This document shows positions 1 to 12,818 of a stretch of DNA of 64,000 bases, in pieces. A model generated the notes under the pieces. That model was not told where the DNA came from and searched no databases. It saw only the letters and a list, made by a program, of their open reading frames with translations. Position numbers and translations under genes: made by a program. Origin of the DNA: Diatrype stigma (lineage: Eukaryota > Ascomycota > Sordariomycetes > Xylariales > Diatrypaceae); assembly GCA_022225965.2 (NCBI GenBank), contig JAKJXP020000136.1, positions 35,374 through 99,373 on the forward strand. Reading direction: 5' to 3'. Numbering within the stretch: the first letter of the stretch is position 1; the number at the start of each line of letters is the position of its first letter.

Positions 1-3000
1 TGCAGGCTTGCCGAGAATACATCTTTGGCAATAATTGATAAGAAAGGTGACTGTGTTATATATATATCCCTCTGTCACTACGAGACAATACAAAATGGAA
101 GCGGTGGGATGTCTAAGTCACGCCAAGGACCTGATAATCAGAAACCACCCCGACCACATCCCGTTGGTCGATATAGGCAAATGTACGCTTTTCTCGAACT
201 TGCAGTTGGATTTGTGAACTTGGCTCGCCGATCGACACCAAAGAATCCGATATACAGCCGTGTCTACTCCGAGGACCGGCCCTCAGCATCGAGGACGCTG
301 AACCGAGGGATTTAATGCAGGGTGACATGACCGTTCAGCGGCAAGGGAATTTATGTCGGGCAGAATGGAACCCACAGCCGTACCACATTGCTGGAACATA
401 CAACGGGCGCCCGGAACATGGTCGGCTTTGGACGGTGACAGGCACCTTACATACTACTTACTACACCTGTCGTCCTATGAGGTGAGGTGTTTTAGGGCCC
501 CGTTGCCAGAGGGATTTCTCAGTGGTGGGTATCTATCATTGCAGGTTTCCACTCATGTCCCGAGGGTTCTACTCTCTCTTTCCGGGATGCGTATGATCGC
601 GCGTTATTTCAAAACGTGGGGGAAGGGGAGTGGATAACAAGTTACATATGTACAATACCTTTTGGACGTCGCGGGCTCGTGGTGGCTTGATTTGATAGCG
701 GGGTCAACTCAACTTCTCACTCGGGAGCTTCGTGTTGCGACAGCAGCAGCAGCAGCAGCCAAATCAAATCGGATGGGAGCAAAGACCGCGATTGCTACAA
801 CCTAACTACTACTTACTACAGCCAGGCCTCCCCTCTTTCGTGTCACCCCTCCTAATCTCTGTGCTACATCTACCCCTACCTATCTGCCCGTCTATCTGTG
901 TACGTAGGTAGTGCACAGCCGGTCGAGTATAACAGGGATGGAAGATACAGGATAGAGCGAGAAGGAGACGTGCGACATGCGATATGCGATATGCGACATG
1001 CGACATTGCGACATGCGTCGCGCCCTCACACATCAAAGAAAGATCCAGTCCAAGCAAGCAGCCACATGTGCCCATCCATCCGTATTGGTCTCTCTCTCTC
1101 CCCCTAGTTAGTTTACTACTTAAACCCCCCGGGATGGCTGGGGGGCAACGCGTCGTCTGTGTCTGTGTCTGTCGGGAACGACTTGATAGGGCAGCTCTAC
1201 CAAGAGTCCAAGACTAGCAAGTCAGGTGGGCGATAGCCCGTGATAGTCTATCCGACCAATCAGACCGGAGCTCCCGTGCAACGTGAAAGGGGGGCGGAAG
1301 TAGATGGGCGATTATGATCAGGATGGAGATTCGGTTCGGCTGTGGCACTAAAACCATAGACTCTAACTACATACTACTAGAGACTCTACTAGCTAATTAC
1401 ATACATAGTTGATTAGCTCTGGGCCGCCAGTCTGGGTTTGACTGACGGGTGGACGCGGGGTATTTCGGGTTCTCTAGGTTAGTCTAGTCTAGGTATCTTA
1501 GTTACGTTCCGTTCGTGCTCGATCAACAATGACGATGCCGTGTAGGGCACAGGAAGCCAAATTAGCGAAACGCGGACTATCAGTATACAAGGTAGTATAC
1601 ACAGACGGGTAATTATGTAGGCACAACCGCCGAATCGGCCGCTGTTCTATATACATTACCTATCCATCCGGGGTCGTCGGTCGGTCGGTCGGTTAGTCTA
1701 AGATAAGCGATAATCATTCGTTTCTATCTTTGGTGAAATGAAGTGAAGTGAATGCTACACCACCACCTAGGTTTGTTTATAAGCCTTCTAATCTGGTCTA
1801 GGGCTCCCTAATAAATCCTGACCCCCGGCCCTTACTAGGTAGCTTGTAAGTTCATGATATAACATAAGCCAAAATTCTACGACTGGGGGGTGTGTGAAAT
1901 AACTAGGGCTTATAGACGGTTACGATTATACGGCCCATCGGATGGGATGGGATGGAATGGGATAGGATGGGGTGTGTGCGGGTTCTACTCGTGCCTACAT
2001 GTATAACTAGTTACCTAAGTAAGTAGTCGTTACTGGTGTCATCATCATCCTCCTCATCATCATCATAATCACCCTCGTGTGTCGGCTGACAGGCTGAGCC
2101 TCTCTTTTACTCTGTACATAATGTGAGGAAGTGAGACGTTAGTTAGTTAGCTAATAGGTAGCAACCTAACCCACCCCTCCAGGGTTACCAACTTACCATT
2201 AGTCTGTTCTGTCTACCTTGATTAACCTTAGTTAGCCCTAAGCTCAGCTAGATAATCTTCAACACCAAAGACAAAAAAGGCCGCTTCCAAGTTTCCCACT
2301 GGCCGGGTAGGGCTAGGTAATCAATTAAGCAGGTACTCTTCGATTTTCGCATCCGCCGCTTGCAAACCCGTGTGCGCAATCGTTTCGCTGTCGTTGTCGG
2401 ATCAAGGGCAAGTTGTCCGGCTCTCGCTCGCTCAACTAGGAGGGGAGTATACCTGCCTAGGTACTAGTAGTATACACAGGACTTATACGTAGGTATGGCT
2501 TATACACTTACGCGCATCCCCGGAAACTTCCTGATGAACGCCTCTTACTACTTACTAGCTACCTACTGGTATACTGGTGAAAATGAGATGTATTGCCTTC
2601 ATAGGTATCGTCACTCTTGGCCTCAGGTCTTCTCAGGTTGTGATGTGATGTTGCTGTGCTGTCCCGCCTCATTCATGGGTTACGTAGGTGTCGCTTCACT
2701 AATACGCAACTCACCATCATCTGCTGTAGACTAGGTGCTTACACACCATACATAACCTACTGCTACCTGGAGGTATACTTAGCAGCCTAGGTAGGGTGTC
2801 GTCCATGTAGACGGAAGCAAGTGTGTGTGGCGTTTTACTGCGCAATGATGGAATTGCGGCGCAATTCCATGTCGGATTTCCGGGTTTCAAAAGCAGGCTC
2901 GCAACAGGGACCGATGTCATACCTACCGTAGGCAGTAAACATCACTGCCAAGCAAGGCGTCCAATATCTCTGGATATTATGTTGACGGCTGTGGCATTGG

Positions 3001-4845
3001 TTGTAAGCGTTGTAACTATGCCTCATCTCAGCACGGCATGCATGGAAGCTTCCGTGGAAATCAAGCAGGCTTCCGTCTATTCAGTCCGTCCAGTATAGCC
3101 GGAGGTTGCCTGGCTTGCATGCAAACTGCTTACTCCCTTATGTCGTATAGGGAGGCAAGAGGAAGAGGGCGATATGTCCCAGTTATCTGGCATGTTCTGG
3201 TCTGGCAATGTTTGACGGAACTGGAAACAATCGCGAGGTTGTCTGTCCTCAACCGCTTCTTGTCTCTCAGCAGAGACAAGCGTGACTGACCTTGTTGGTA
3301 ACGGTTTGTCTATCCTACCTCCTGTGGAGCCCAAAACCGTTACTTGCCCCAATATAATCGCAACGTACCTACAAAACCTTACATAATAGCCCTTAATTAC
3401 ACCCAATCCGGATATTTAAAAAAACGTATTGCATTTGTTACCAACTGCATTCCATTATATACGCAGTTTTCCAATTTTTAATTGGATGAATACTGATTAA
3501 TTGGTGCTCAAATCTTATACGTAGGCATTTGCGTGCATCGTTTAAAATACTTAGATACATTAGTTTGCTAATAGATTATATGGATTTATATGTATTACAG
3601 TACATGGCAAAATAGCGTGCAATGACTTGAACGAGGGACGTGCAAAGGGTCCACAGGAGGTAGGATAGACGCTCCCGTTGGTAACCTGGACTGCCTGGAA
3701 ACAACTAAGCAAGCATACCTACATACGTACCTACATATCTGTACCTACTTAGGTAAGATATTGCTCTCATTCTCGTTGTTCCTGCCTGCATGGAAGCAGC
3801 ATTATGGATATGTAGAGCCACTGCAGAGAATCTAGGTAATGTTTGGCATGTTGGAATGTGTGATGTGGTCGTGGTTGCCATTTCTACATCCACATCAACC
3901 CACATCGAACGCCTGAATCCAATGTGTGTTGCGTTGTACGGGAGCATGTACGGGAGCATGTACAGGAGCATGTACAGGACTAATCCGGTCTATCAGCACG
4001 CCACAGGGGTTGGCGTAGAGCTTCTTGCTCAGCAATCCACTGGAGAGTCCCAAGATTGTGGGTACCGCTACCACCTGGACACAGGCAGAACAGGCCTGGG
4101 AGTGACAACCAGCTGTAGTTTTTTGGGCAACTAGGCAGTAGGTACCTGTTGCCTCGTACCCTCGCCTAGTCCCGTCAGCGTGTCGGTACCAGCGAGCTGC
4201 AGGCTGATACAACGATACCTACAACGATACAACCCTTCGAACCTTCGAACCTTGGAAGTGAACGGTGAAGATTGAATGGACCAACACCCCCTTGTCTTCA
4301 AGGTTTGTCGGTCCAGGTTCCCTTCCCTTCACGGTTCGCTGGCCTGTCAGTGAGCTGCCGATTACATTGCCTAGGTAGTTAAGTACATAGTCGGGTTGGG
4401 TCTGCCGTCACTCAATTTCCTGCTTGGGTTTCCCTCCCTTTCCGTTCCTTAAGATCATCAACAACAAAGAAGAGAGAGCGAGAGAACCCAACATCACCGC
4501 AATTTTGCATCTGAAAGAGAGTCATTTGTCACAGTCGAGAGAATCGCGTCGGTCTTGCCAACCTGCCTATTTCATTCAATCCTCTTGTTTTCGCTTTTTG
4601 AAAGCCGAAAACAACAGTAAACCTGCCATCACCAATCATCCTGACTGAGCTCAGCGCCTACTTCGGATCTGCCCTATTAGTAAGTTTGAGTCACGCACCC
4701 GGCACTACTGCTACGCCCACCAACACCACCATCATCCATCACCGCCTCCAGACCCAACGCGTCGCCCACAAATTCCCTATCAGTATAAATACTTATCGGT
4801 GTCGCATAATCCCACAGGCAAGCTTCGAAGTCCTCAATCCCCAGA
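1..4845. other. Gene-free leading region
   Basis: I see no convincing gene here. All open frames are short and lack recognisable motifs. The DNA is rich in simple sequence: a CAG run near 739-758, a degenerate GCGACAT/GCGATAT run at about 966-1018, a GTCGG run near 1676-1693, GGGATGG-type repeats near 1938-1972, and a CATCAT/CCTCAT stretch near 2040-2070. An AT-richer block lies at 3400-3620. Repeated GGAGCATGTAC units occur near 3951-3980. The last few hundred bases probably hold the promoter and leader of the Stb3-like gene that starts at 4846. Confidence 0.6.
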
Positions 4846-5946
4846 ATGGCAACCATGGCATCTACTCCTGCTGCTCGCGATATCTTCAAGACCTCCATCA
4901 GCCGAGACAACTTAACTGCTGTAGCGGCTGCTCGGAGCGTCCCTGTGACTGTGACACGACCTCAACCCCAACCTCTCCCGACTCCCCCCAACTCTATATC
5001 ACCTGGCTTGCCTCCCCATGGCCTGAAGGCCCAGCTCCAGAAGGCAAGGCTCGACCCCATCGATTCGGATCTCGACCTGCACGATGGCGCGGAATCCGAC
5101 ACCGTTGGTTCTCCGTCCTTTGATTCTACCGGAGCCATCACCCCGGCGCTTCTGGCCAAGTTCCACCTACCCGAGATCCTCCTGAACCACGGGCCCCTGG
5201 CTATCCGCCACATCATGGGCTACCTGACGACTTCAGTCCCCGGCTTTGCCGGCATACCACCACCTAAAGCACGGAGGCTGGTCGTCGCAGCGTTGGAAGG
5301 ACGTGGGCACGGACATGGTGTAGAAGCTGCAGGCTTGAATGGCGACGTGGATTTTGAGAAGGTGGGCTGGGGGCGGTGGGATGCCAGGCGGCGAGGCCAG
5401 CCTGGACGAAGCACATCATCCCGATTATCACCAGTGGAGGGCCGCGCCAGTCCGTATCCCACCAGCATACCTATCTCCAGAGGCGCGGGTTGGAGCAACA
5501 CCCGGTCCCGGCTGAATGTCCGTGGCGGTAGTATGAATAACTCTGCTGCATTCTCTCACGATGACCGCGATATCACGATGCTCGAGAACGAGGCCGATAA
5601 GATGTCCCTCGACTCGATGGACGGACCCGCCTCGGCATCTGGCTCTGAAGTAGACGACGATATGATGGACGACGACCCTGAAGACGCCACTGACGACGAG
5701 GACTGGGCTGCTGTAGGAGCTGCCGCCCTGCGAGCAGCCTCCTACTCGAGCCCGGCCGAGGCTCGCCAGGGCACTAAACACATTCCTTCTGTATATAACT
5801 CCGGAAACTACCGATCTTTCTCTGCTGGCACTGGCATGCTTCGCGAGCCGCGGCTTGACAACATCGACCTAGACGCTTTGGCTGCATCATCGGATGCTCA
5901 GGAGCGCGAGGCAATTCAGGCCCTTCTTCAACTAGGGTCCGTATAA
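4846..5946 (+). CDS. Stb3-like Sin3-binding transcriptional regulator
   Basis: A single-exon gene for 366 aa. Residues about 96-155 carry the Sin3-binding block: a TPALLAKFHLPEILLNHGPL stretch, then an IRHIMGYLT segment and PGFAGIPPPKARRLVVAALE. This is the conserved core of yeast Stb3, which binds the Sin3 deacetylase complex and the ribosomal RNA processing element. The N-terminus (RDIFKTSISRDNL) also looks conserved. The rest is low complexity, with an acidic patch near residues 265-285 (MMDDDPEDATDDEDW) and a C-terminal REAIQALLQLGSV helix. ATG at 4846 is followed by a second ATG at 4855; either could be used. By family it should act in the nucleus in growth and ribosome-biogenesis transcription under TOR control; that role is inferred. 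The family call is firm. Confidence 0.88.
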   Translation: MATMASTPAARDIFKTSISRDNLTAVAAARSVPVTVTRPQPQPLPTPPNSISPGLPPHGLKAQLQKARLDPIDSDLDLHDGAESDTVGSPSFDSTGAITPALLAKFHLPEILLNHGPLAIRHIMGYLTTSVPGFAGIPPPKARRLVVAALEGRGHGHGVEAAGLNGDVDFEKVGWGRWDARRRGQPGRSTSSRLSPVEGRASPYPTSIPISRGAGWSNTRSRLNVRGGSMNNSAAFSHDDRDITMLENEADKMSLDSMDGPASASGSEVDDDMMDDDPEDATDDEDWAAVGAAALRAASYSSPAEARQGTKHIPSVYNSGNYRSFSAGTGMLREPRLDNIDLDALAASSDAQEREAIQALLQLGSV

Positions 5947-8479
5947 TAATCTTGCATCGGCGGCGTTCAAGGACCTGGTTCTTGTTTTATTTGGTTGGCT
6001 GGCTAGCTGGCTGGACTGGTTGGTTATATTGCCACCCCATGGTCGAGGCGGCGTTCCTCTTGCTCAGCATCATCTCGCATACTCATCCTAATACGGCGTC
6101 TCGGTATTGTGGGCAAATGTCCACATTTTGCTCTAGGGGATGTGTGGATCTACACAACCCTTTCAGCGCTACTTATCTAAGCGAACATGCTTCCGGCACA
6201 CCGGAAGAAGGCCATAGCCTCCCCGGCGGGAAACATGACCAGAACACTTTATTAATCTCATAACACGACTTTACGATACAAGGGCGACTGTCTAGGTACG
6301 GAATACCAGACCCTCGTCCCTTTCGCGCAGGAAGACTAGTGACCTCGAGCCTGTTGGTTTTTCCCTTCGTGCGCTCGGTCCGTCTATTCCTCTTCCTCGT
6401 CGCGCCGCATTTTTTTACTTTAGACATATATACCCAATGCGACGTACATATCCATCTCTACTCTTTGGTGCCTTATTTTATTTATTCACCGCCAGGAAAA
6501 CCTCCACTTGAACAACACTTGCGGGGTTGATATCCATATCCGGCTTTTTGATGTCTTAGTTGCTGCCAGGACGAGCAGCCGGCGAATTACTACATAGTAC
6601 CTTTCGCGCTTCCGTGCACTAATCTCTATCGCCCCACAGCATGTGGATGGAGACGGGCGACCACGTTTCGGTCAAGGGGTTTTAGCACACCTGGCTGAAA
6701 TTTGATATTCACCGATATTCAATGCTTGTGCCCGGAGCTGATGGTTAGGGGCAGAGAGGGACGGGTGGAAGTGGATCGAGCCGAACACGTCTACCCACAT
6801 GCCTAGACGATGCGATTTGGCACTGGGTCCCCTGGATGCAAAAGCGAAAGCTAACGTGTGCTCGATCCCGTCGGTGGAATATCATGAAGGAGAATAAAAC
6901 ACCAATTAAGACACTTTTTTTTTCTTTTTTCTTTTTTTGGGGGGCTATATATAGTTGGACTAGCCAGACTTTCGAGAACTCCACTCAAGTCTCTCTTCTC
7001 ACAGAATGAGAAAGCCGCTAAACCTTCCCATCCCCAACCTCAAGTCTTCCCAAGGCCCCCTAAATGCATGTGATCCGGGCAATGTGACGCTTTTGAAGGG
7101 TAGAATCGTAACAGCATGTTGAACATGTCGGTCAGCGGACGATTTAACAGTCGCGATCTGTAGATATGATGGGGGGGGGGGGGGGGGTAGAGGGGGAAGG
7201 TCTCGTGAGCTCGCGCAACATGCCCGCCCGAGACGTCCCTTCCTGACCTGACCTGACCTATCCTATATCCTATCCTGTCAAGAAACAGAACCTCCTGCAA
7301 ATCGATCATATTGATCGTCCACTTGGCCGCTGTGTGTGGGATCGGACTTGCTGCACCCATAACATAACCACCCCCCTATCAGCTTACACTTCAAGGCTGG
7401 ATGGATAAGGCGTCGTCGAACACGTTCCTTGCTAGCTGGACTGGGGCCGGGAAAGTAGCATCATCGGTCGACATCTGACTGTAAATACAGAATAACAACC
7501 AGTGAGCATTGCAAGTAACGGTCAACGGTTCCAGTTCCATCACCCTCTCCCTCAGCCTCAACCTCGCTCTCACCACTTCCCCTGGATCCGAATCCGGATG
7601 GAGGTAGCCGTCAGTCAGCGAGCCCAGTTGGTCGACACGTAGACGTAAACGTTGCATACAGACATTTATAAGGCCAGTGGGCTTTTTCGTAGGGAGTCGC
7701 TTCTAGCGTGGTGTAGGAGGGAAAAGGGGGTTGTCTTGGACTAGTGGAGGGAGGTGGATAAGGGGGTCGGTATGTCTGTTGAGATCGTACTGGGGGGGAG
7801 GCGGAACTTTATTTCTCTTCTTCTCTGAAGGTACGCGGAGCCTGTTTTTACAAATGTGTTCCAATTTGATTATGTTCCCAACCTCGTCGTAACCAATATA
7901 CCACCTAGACGTCCATCCCCAGGCGCCAGGCTAGGTAGGTGCATGTGTAGGTAGTAGGTAGTCGACTTGGGCACGCCAGGGTACAGACCACACCATTGAG
8001 AACAGGTATATGGTAAGTAGGAGACGCACCGTTTAGTTGCTAGGAAAGATTTCCGAAACTAGGAGTAGGGAGCGGTTGAGGTCGTGCGGACAGGCTCGAG
8101 ATGCGCCCTGGCAAATCATATATCAATTAGTAGCAATCGAGTTTCATAGGTAAGGAATTCGTTCGAGTAATCAATTGTGTGGCATCATGTACCTACACGT
8201 ACATACCCGATGTACGTACACGTTCCAATGTCGAAAGGGGAAGAAGAAAAGAAGCAAGGAAACTACCTGCCTAGGCAATATCAACAATCAACCTCATGAA
8301 CCCATCCTCAGCTTCCCACATATACTACAGCTTTCGACGCTCCTGGGACATCAGCTTTTCAACTCCCAATACCGTCGACAGCATAATTTGGGATTACCCA
8401 CGCTCATCAAATCCTTCTCCTCCCTGGCCCGCCTCTCGTCAACTCTCTCTTCCCTCTTCTGCAGACTTCTTCCGCCACA
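5947..8479. other. Intergenic region after the Stb3-like gene
   Basis: No gene is supported. The first few hundred bases are probably the 3' UTR of the Stb3-like gene. Simple features are a T/C-rich run near 6916-6938, a run of 17 G at 7171-7187, and short frames without family motifs. The segment just upstream of 8480 is pyrimidine-rich (about 8400-8465) and could be the leader of the next gene. Confidence 0.5.
7171..7187. repeat. Poly-G tract, 17 nt
   Basis: A homopolymer of 17 G follows ATATGAT and is followed by TAGAGGGGG. No gene overlaps it. Its length may be uncertain because such runs are hard to sequence. Confidence 0.9.
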
Positions 8480-9196
8480 ATGGAGTTCATCGGCATCAAC
8501 TATGCCAATCGTGGCATCTGCGTCAGGAAGCCTGCCACGTGGGAAGGCTTCCTTCAGACCGTGTCGCAACGGTTTGGGCTTTCGTCTACCGTCGTTGCTT
8601 CCCTTCGCGTTCTGTACTGCGACGACATGAGCAGCAGTTCTCCCCGGTGGGAGATAGATGCCTCCGCGTGGCCTATCGTTGGTCCCAAATCATGTCTGTA
8701 CCTCGAAGTCAATGATGGTACCCAACATGATGACGGTATCCAAGACGATGACGGAGAGCAAGCCGCGCCTACCAGCAGCACTGACAAGAAATACATCAAC
8801 GTGTTCATTGGTGGGTGTCAGGGCTCTACGCAGCTTCCTCCTATGCATCAGTACTAACAAATATAAGGCTTCCCGTGGACAGGACATGAAAGCTTTCAAA
8901 ATATCTCGACATGAAACGTTCCAGGGGATATTCGCCGACCTCGAAAGATTCCACCCTCATTTTCGCGATGTAGGCATCCTGAAGTTGAAGCGGCAGAGGG
9001 TGTATAGCGACCATACCCCGGCGATGCTCAGCATCAGAGATGGGTCAAGCATGACGAACTGAAAGACTCCGAAAACTAGCACAGTTCTGCCACCGATCTT
9101 ACCAACGAGATCAACTGGTCCCACATTGTCGGCCTTGATGTCGATAGCATGAAAGACGAGTCAGCCTTCCGTGTGCTGGACGTGTGCTGGAATTGA
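8480..9196 (+). pseudogene. Broken gene for two tandem ubiquitin-like folds
   Basis: ATG at 8480 opens a frame (MEFIGINYANRGICVRKP) whose pattern of strand, helix WEGFLQTVSQRFGL, then SLRVLYCDD and a CLYLEV strand suggests a beta-grasp fold. After an acidic linker the code reads KKYINVFIG. A canonical intron then appears to lie at 8811-8867 (GTGGGT, branch TACTAAC, acceptor ATATAAG). In the reading frame that follows come GQDMKAFKISRHETF, FADLERFHPHFRDVGILKLK and RQRVYSDHTPAMLSIRDG. This closely follows SUMO layout: two strands, helix, strand, R-x-R/V and D-x-TP-x-x-L. The best splice leaves the halves out of phase by one base, and further coding-like sequence (DLTNEINWSHIVGLDVD) lies beyond more stops up to 9196. 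A cryptic acceptor at 8892 would restore phase but delete part of the strand. I read it as a recently broken gene or one with an assembly error. Function is unknown. Confidence 0.5.
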
Positions 9197-11700
9197 GTGG
9201 AATGAAAGTTGATGTGACATCTTCAGGAACATCACTGACCAGATCGTATCATCCCCAAGTTCTCAGCTGCTCCTATCCTAACAGAGCTACTACCTTCTCT
9301 AGCTACGATTGAAATACCAAAAGCCAAAAACACAAAGATGCCTACATCGTACGCCGTCTGTGCTGGTGATTGTGGTCTAACGTATATTATAATTATGATT
9401 AGCAGTAATGGATTTCGCTTGCTTATCATACGCATGTAGTTCGAAGAGGCGGGTGTATAACCACTCTACTATGGTTGAATGAGTATATGCCACTGTTCCG
9501 CTATAATTAGTTTCCAAAATAACCGCGTCCAATCAAAGGTATGTTGCTACGTACCACTGCAGATTGGTGAAAGTCACGATTAAGACCTCGTCAAGTAGAC
9601 ACCAGAGCAGTGACGATGCATGGGTTCATATTGATCAGATTTGGAAGATGTATTTATGTCTACTCGACGTAACTTCCCCATACAGTTAACCTGCCTGCCG
9701 CCATATTTGATCATCACTTGATACTAGCAAACAGGCATAGTTCTATTCTCGGTAGGTTTATACCCAGTGGTAACTTGCCATGCCATAAAATCAGGTCGCT
9801 ACAGTGGCTCCAGGAGGAATGCCATACGAAGTCAACCTTATGACAGGAGACAAGCAAGACTCCGAGAGATGACGAGAACTAGAAGACATAAAGAGTATAC
9901 TAGCCCACTACTCTCTATGGTTTACGAAGAAAGGCCTGAACTTGGGACGATGCGCTGTATGGCCTCCAGTAAGGGGAGGCGGCCAGGCACTAAAGCCCCT
10001 GAACTTCCTGAGGCGACAGTCGACCAGCCAGTCTTACAAGTTTGAGTGGCTGAGTACCTACTGTGACTAGTATCTTGGCATGACTCTGGATTTTGAGCTC
10101 GACCTTCGTATGGATTCTTACGGTAGTTCTGACGTTATGGCGGTGCATACGTAATGTCTAAGTGAGCTGAAATGGATACCGAGCTGATAGTAGCATATGG
10201 TTTGCACGTGCTTACTCGGTTGGTCCCGGTGTTACCTAGAGAACAGAACGGGACCTCGTAAGAATCTTGAGATGATAGCCTAGGAGCGAGACGAACCTAC
10301 GGTGCACGCCTAGTACATAGTTAGAACATTGGAAAGAACACTACGTTAGTAAGCTCAAATGATACGATGGCACGCGACTCAAGTCACTGAGACCAGGAAG
10401 CCTGATGTTCGGAGGCCCTCCGTAGGCGCTTCATGAAAGGCTTTCGAGGCGCAGCTTTGTACGAGCGAACGTCTGACTGATAACGATTCATGACTGAATA
10501 GCGACGATATCAGGTCAGAATACATTGTACTATTCAATCAACTAGTGAAGAAGTCATTAGACCACTGCAGTCCTGAATCTACCCAGAGGGCTATGATGGG
10601 ATCTGGCGGCAAGAGGGCGGTTTCTATAAGCTTGGCCAACCTTTGGCAATGAAGTATCTAGTGTCAGGACAACTCTTCGCAATAGGATTCCGAGACTTTT
10701 CGAAGAGAACAGTTGCGCCTCTGTTCTGAAGACTCCTTCGGTATAAGAGTGCTTTCTTGGAGTTGGGTAGGGAACTAGGTCCGACTTGCTTCGTAGCCAC
10801 GATTGAGCCAGACATCGAATATCAGGAAGAGCCTAATACACAGCCTCACCCGAATCCACATGAAGACACTGACTCGGTGTTTTAGTCACGGTTCCAAATC
10901 AAGCAATATCGCATCGCAATATCGATGGCTAAACCAGGACGAAGGCCAAGCACTTGGCGGCGGAGAGGAGTTCCTTGGCCGTAGCGGAACGCCTAAGACG
11001 GGGAGGTTCTCGGTGGCATTGATAAGATACCTACCCAAGCCCTGAAGATCAATCTCATATTAGCTCGCGTCCTTCGTACCTCGCACTCTGGGGGTTGTCG
11101 AACTAAGAAGAATACCAAGTCTCTAAGACCTCCAAGACTTCCTGGAGTCCTTCCGCCGCCCAGAACACCGCGGAGGGAAGGAAAGGCTGGGCAGTTGTTC
11201 GTTTTATACTAGTCCGTTATTCTACTAGCAGCGTTATTTTGTATACGTATGTATGTCACTTTCGCATTGACGGCTGTGTTTGGTGTCCGTCAACGGCGCG
11301 CGTCGACTGCCGCGATGCCGCAACGCAAAGCAACGCAAGGCAACGCAACGCCACAGGCGCGCACGATCTGACGACAACGACAGCGTGACCAGAGCTCGGC
11401 ACGGGGTGCATCGGCAGGTAATCGCACAAATAGGAGATCTGAGATCTGTCTACTACTACCATGGCTTTGAAAAGAAGGGGAAAAGGTACGAAGTATGCGA
11501 TGGATGGTACGATTCGACGCGAGACGAGTCGGGATTTCAGATGTTACATTACTAAGTATGTAGGTAAGTAGGTACCTAGGTATGTATAGTGACAGGTGAG
11601 GTATAGGTAGTAATCGGCGCACTACATGCACTATCTGCACTACTTGACTACCCTGACTACCTGCACTACAGGCGCTACAGGCACCCGACTACAGGCTCTA
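9197..11700. other. Eroded gene-free DNA, possible transposon relic
   Basis: About 2.5 kb without an intact gene. Coding-like pieces broken by stops occur on the plus strand near 9767-10045 and 10620-11210, for example a YKLGQPLAMKYLVSGQLFAI stretch and an acidic-proline stretch FVATIEPDIEYQEEP. They read like a decayed polyprotein, but I could find no protease, integrase or reverse-transcriptase motif and no terminal repeats. A CAACGCAA-type simple repeat occurs near 11319-11352. Treat the transposon reading as a guess. Confidence 0.35.
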
Positions 11701-11768
11701 GGCACTGTCGATGCTAGACCGGATCGAAGACAGGCGGCAGGACGACCCGAATGATCAGAAAAAGGGGG

Positions 11769-12181
11769 GCCAGGAGGGGCCAAGATTACCAACTGCCAAG
11801 ACTCTGCCAAGACTCATAAGGTGGGCGCAGTCAAGTCTGGGCGTTGTCTGGGCACAAGAGGAAGGCAAGAGGAGGGCGAGAGGAACTGGCGGCCAAGGTT
11901 TATCCAAGCTGGCCAAGGTAATGCTGAACAGCGCCAAGCCTTGGCGTGCTTGGCATTGGCTTGGCACACAAGTCTCAGTGAGGAGGAGTGACCCGGGCTG
12001 GCTGCCCATGTGCACGCATTTGCACGCAGTTTGTATGCGGCGCCGATGTTCCCCCAGGCAGAGATACTTTGGTGTTTGGAGCCAATTCCGTCCATCCAAT
12101 GATCGAAAGCCACCTTCCTGACCCCGACGGGCCAAGTCTTCGTGCCAAGACTTTCCGCTTGAGCATCGCCAAGCGGCCAAG
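11769..12181. promoter_or_regulatory. Cluster of PacC recognition hexamers upstream of pacC
   Basis: Fourteen matches to the PacC consensus GCCARG lie in 413 bp. Plus-strand sites start at 11769, 11779, 11795, 11806, 11892, 11912, 11933, 12131, 12144, 12168 and 12176. Minus-strand sites (read as CTTGGC) are at 11940, 11949 and 11960. Sites 11933 and 11940 form an inverted pair separated by one base. The cluster sits about 0.7-1.1 kb upstream of the pacC start codon. With equal base use, 0.4 sites would be expected in this length. Autoregulation by processed PacC is the obvious inference; occupancy is not shown. Confidence 0.65.
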
Positions 12182-12605
12182 CGCAGAAGTCCATAATAAG
12201 GGAACGAGTACGCCCGTTTGAAATTGTAAATCCAGTTCCCTTTCATAAACGTCCTTTTCCCTGTTGAGAAGGCTGTGATTTAGGTTTGAACATTCTGGCA
12301 TTTGCACATATAAACTTCACGCTTGTGTTTGAGTTGGGGAAAACGAGAACCTCGTTCCCATTCCTGCTACCGCTCCCGTTCTCTTGACCCTGCTGGAACG
12401 ATCGCCCTCTGCCTGCCAGTGCCAGCCGCCTACGCCCTACGCCTGCTGCAAGCTACCACAGTACACCCGTACACCCCCACGTGCTCCAGCCATTCAATAG
12501 AGAAAGTTGTTGCGCCACTGGGCTCGGCACAGCTCTATCCCCCATCGAGCCCATTCTCCATTTCACCCACCCGTCCAGCCCACCAGCCCATCCCACCCTT
12601 GGAAC

Positions 12606-12611
12606 CTTGGC
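12606..12611 (-). promoter_or_regulatory. PacC consensus site in pacC leader region
   Basis: CTTGGC, the complement of GCCAAG, lies 297 bp before the pacC start codon. It is separate from the main cluster and may lie close to the promoter or in the 5' leader. Confidence 0.4.
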
Positions 12612-12818
12612 GCACGGACCACCCCACCAACCAGGTCTAAGTATCCAGGTACCCATTTAACCGAAGTGGACCCATCGGTGTAAAGCTTTTCCGTTCCGTT
12701 ATCGATATCGACGGAACCTTGGAACCTAAGCCCGAGAGCACACGGACCACCTGCACCTGCACCGCCGCATATCCGGCACGCATCACCTGCATCGATCCTT
12801 GCTTGAGGCTTTACCCGT

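Noticed and set aside
12323..12640. Upstream reading frame before pacC as a separate gene
   Set aside because: Low-complexity Pro/Ser sequence with no motif; more likely promoter and leader of pacC.
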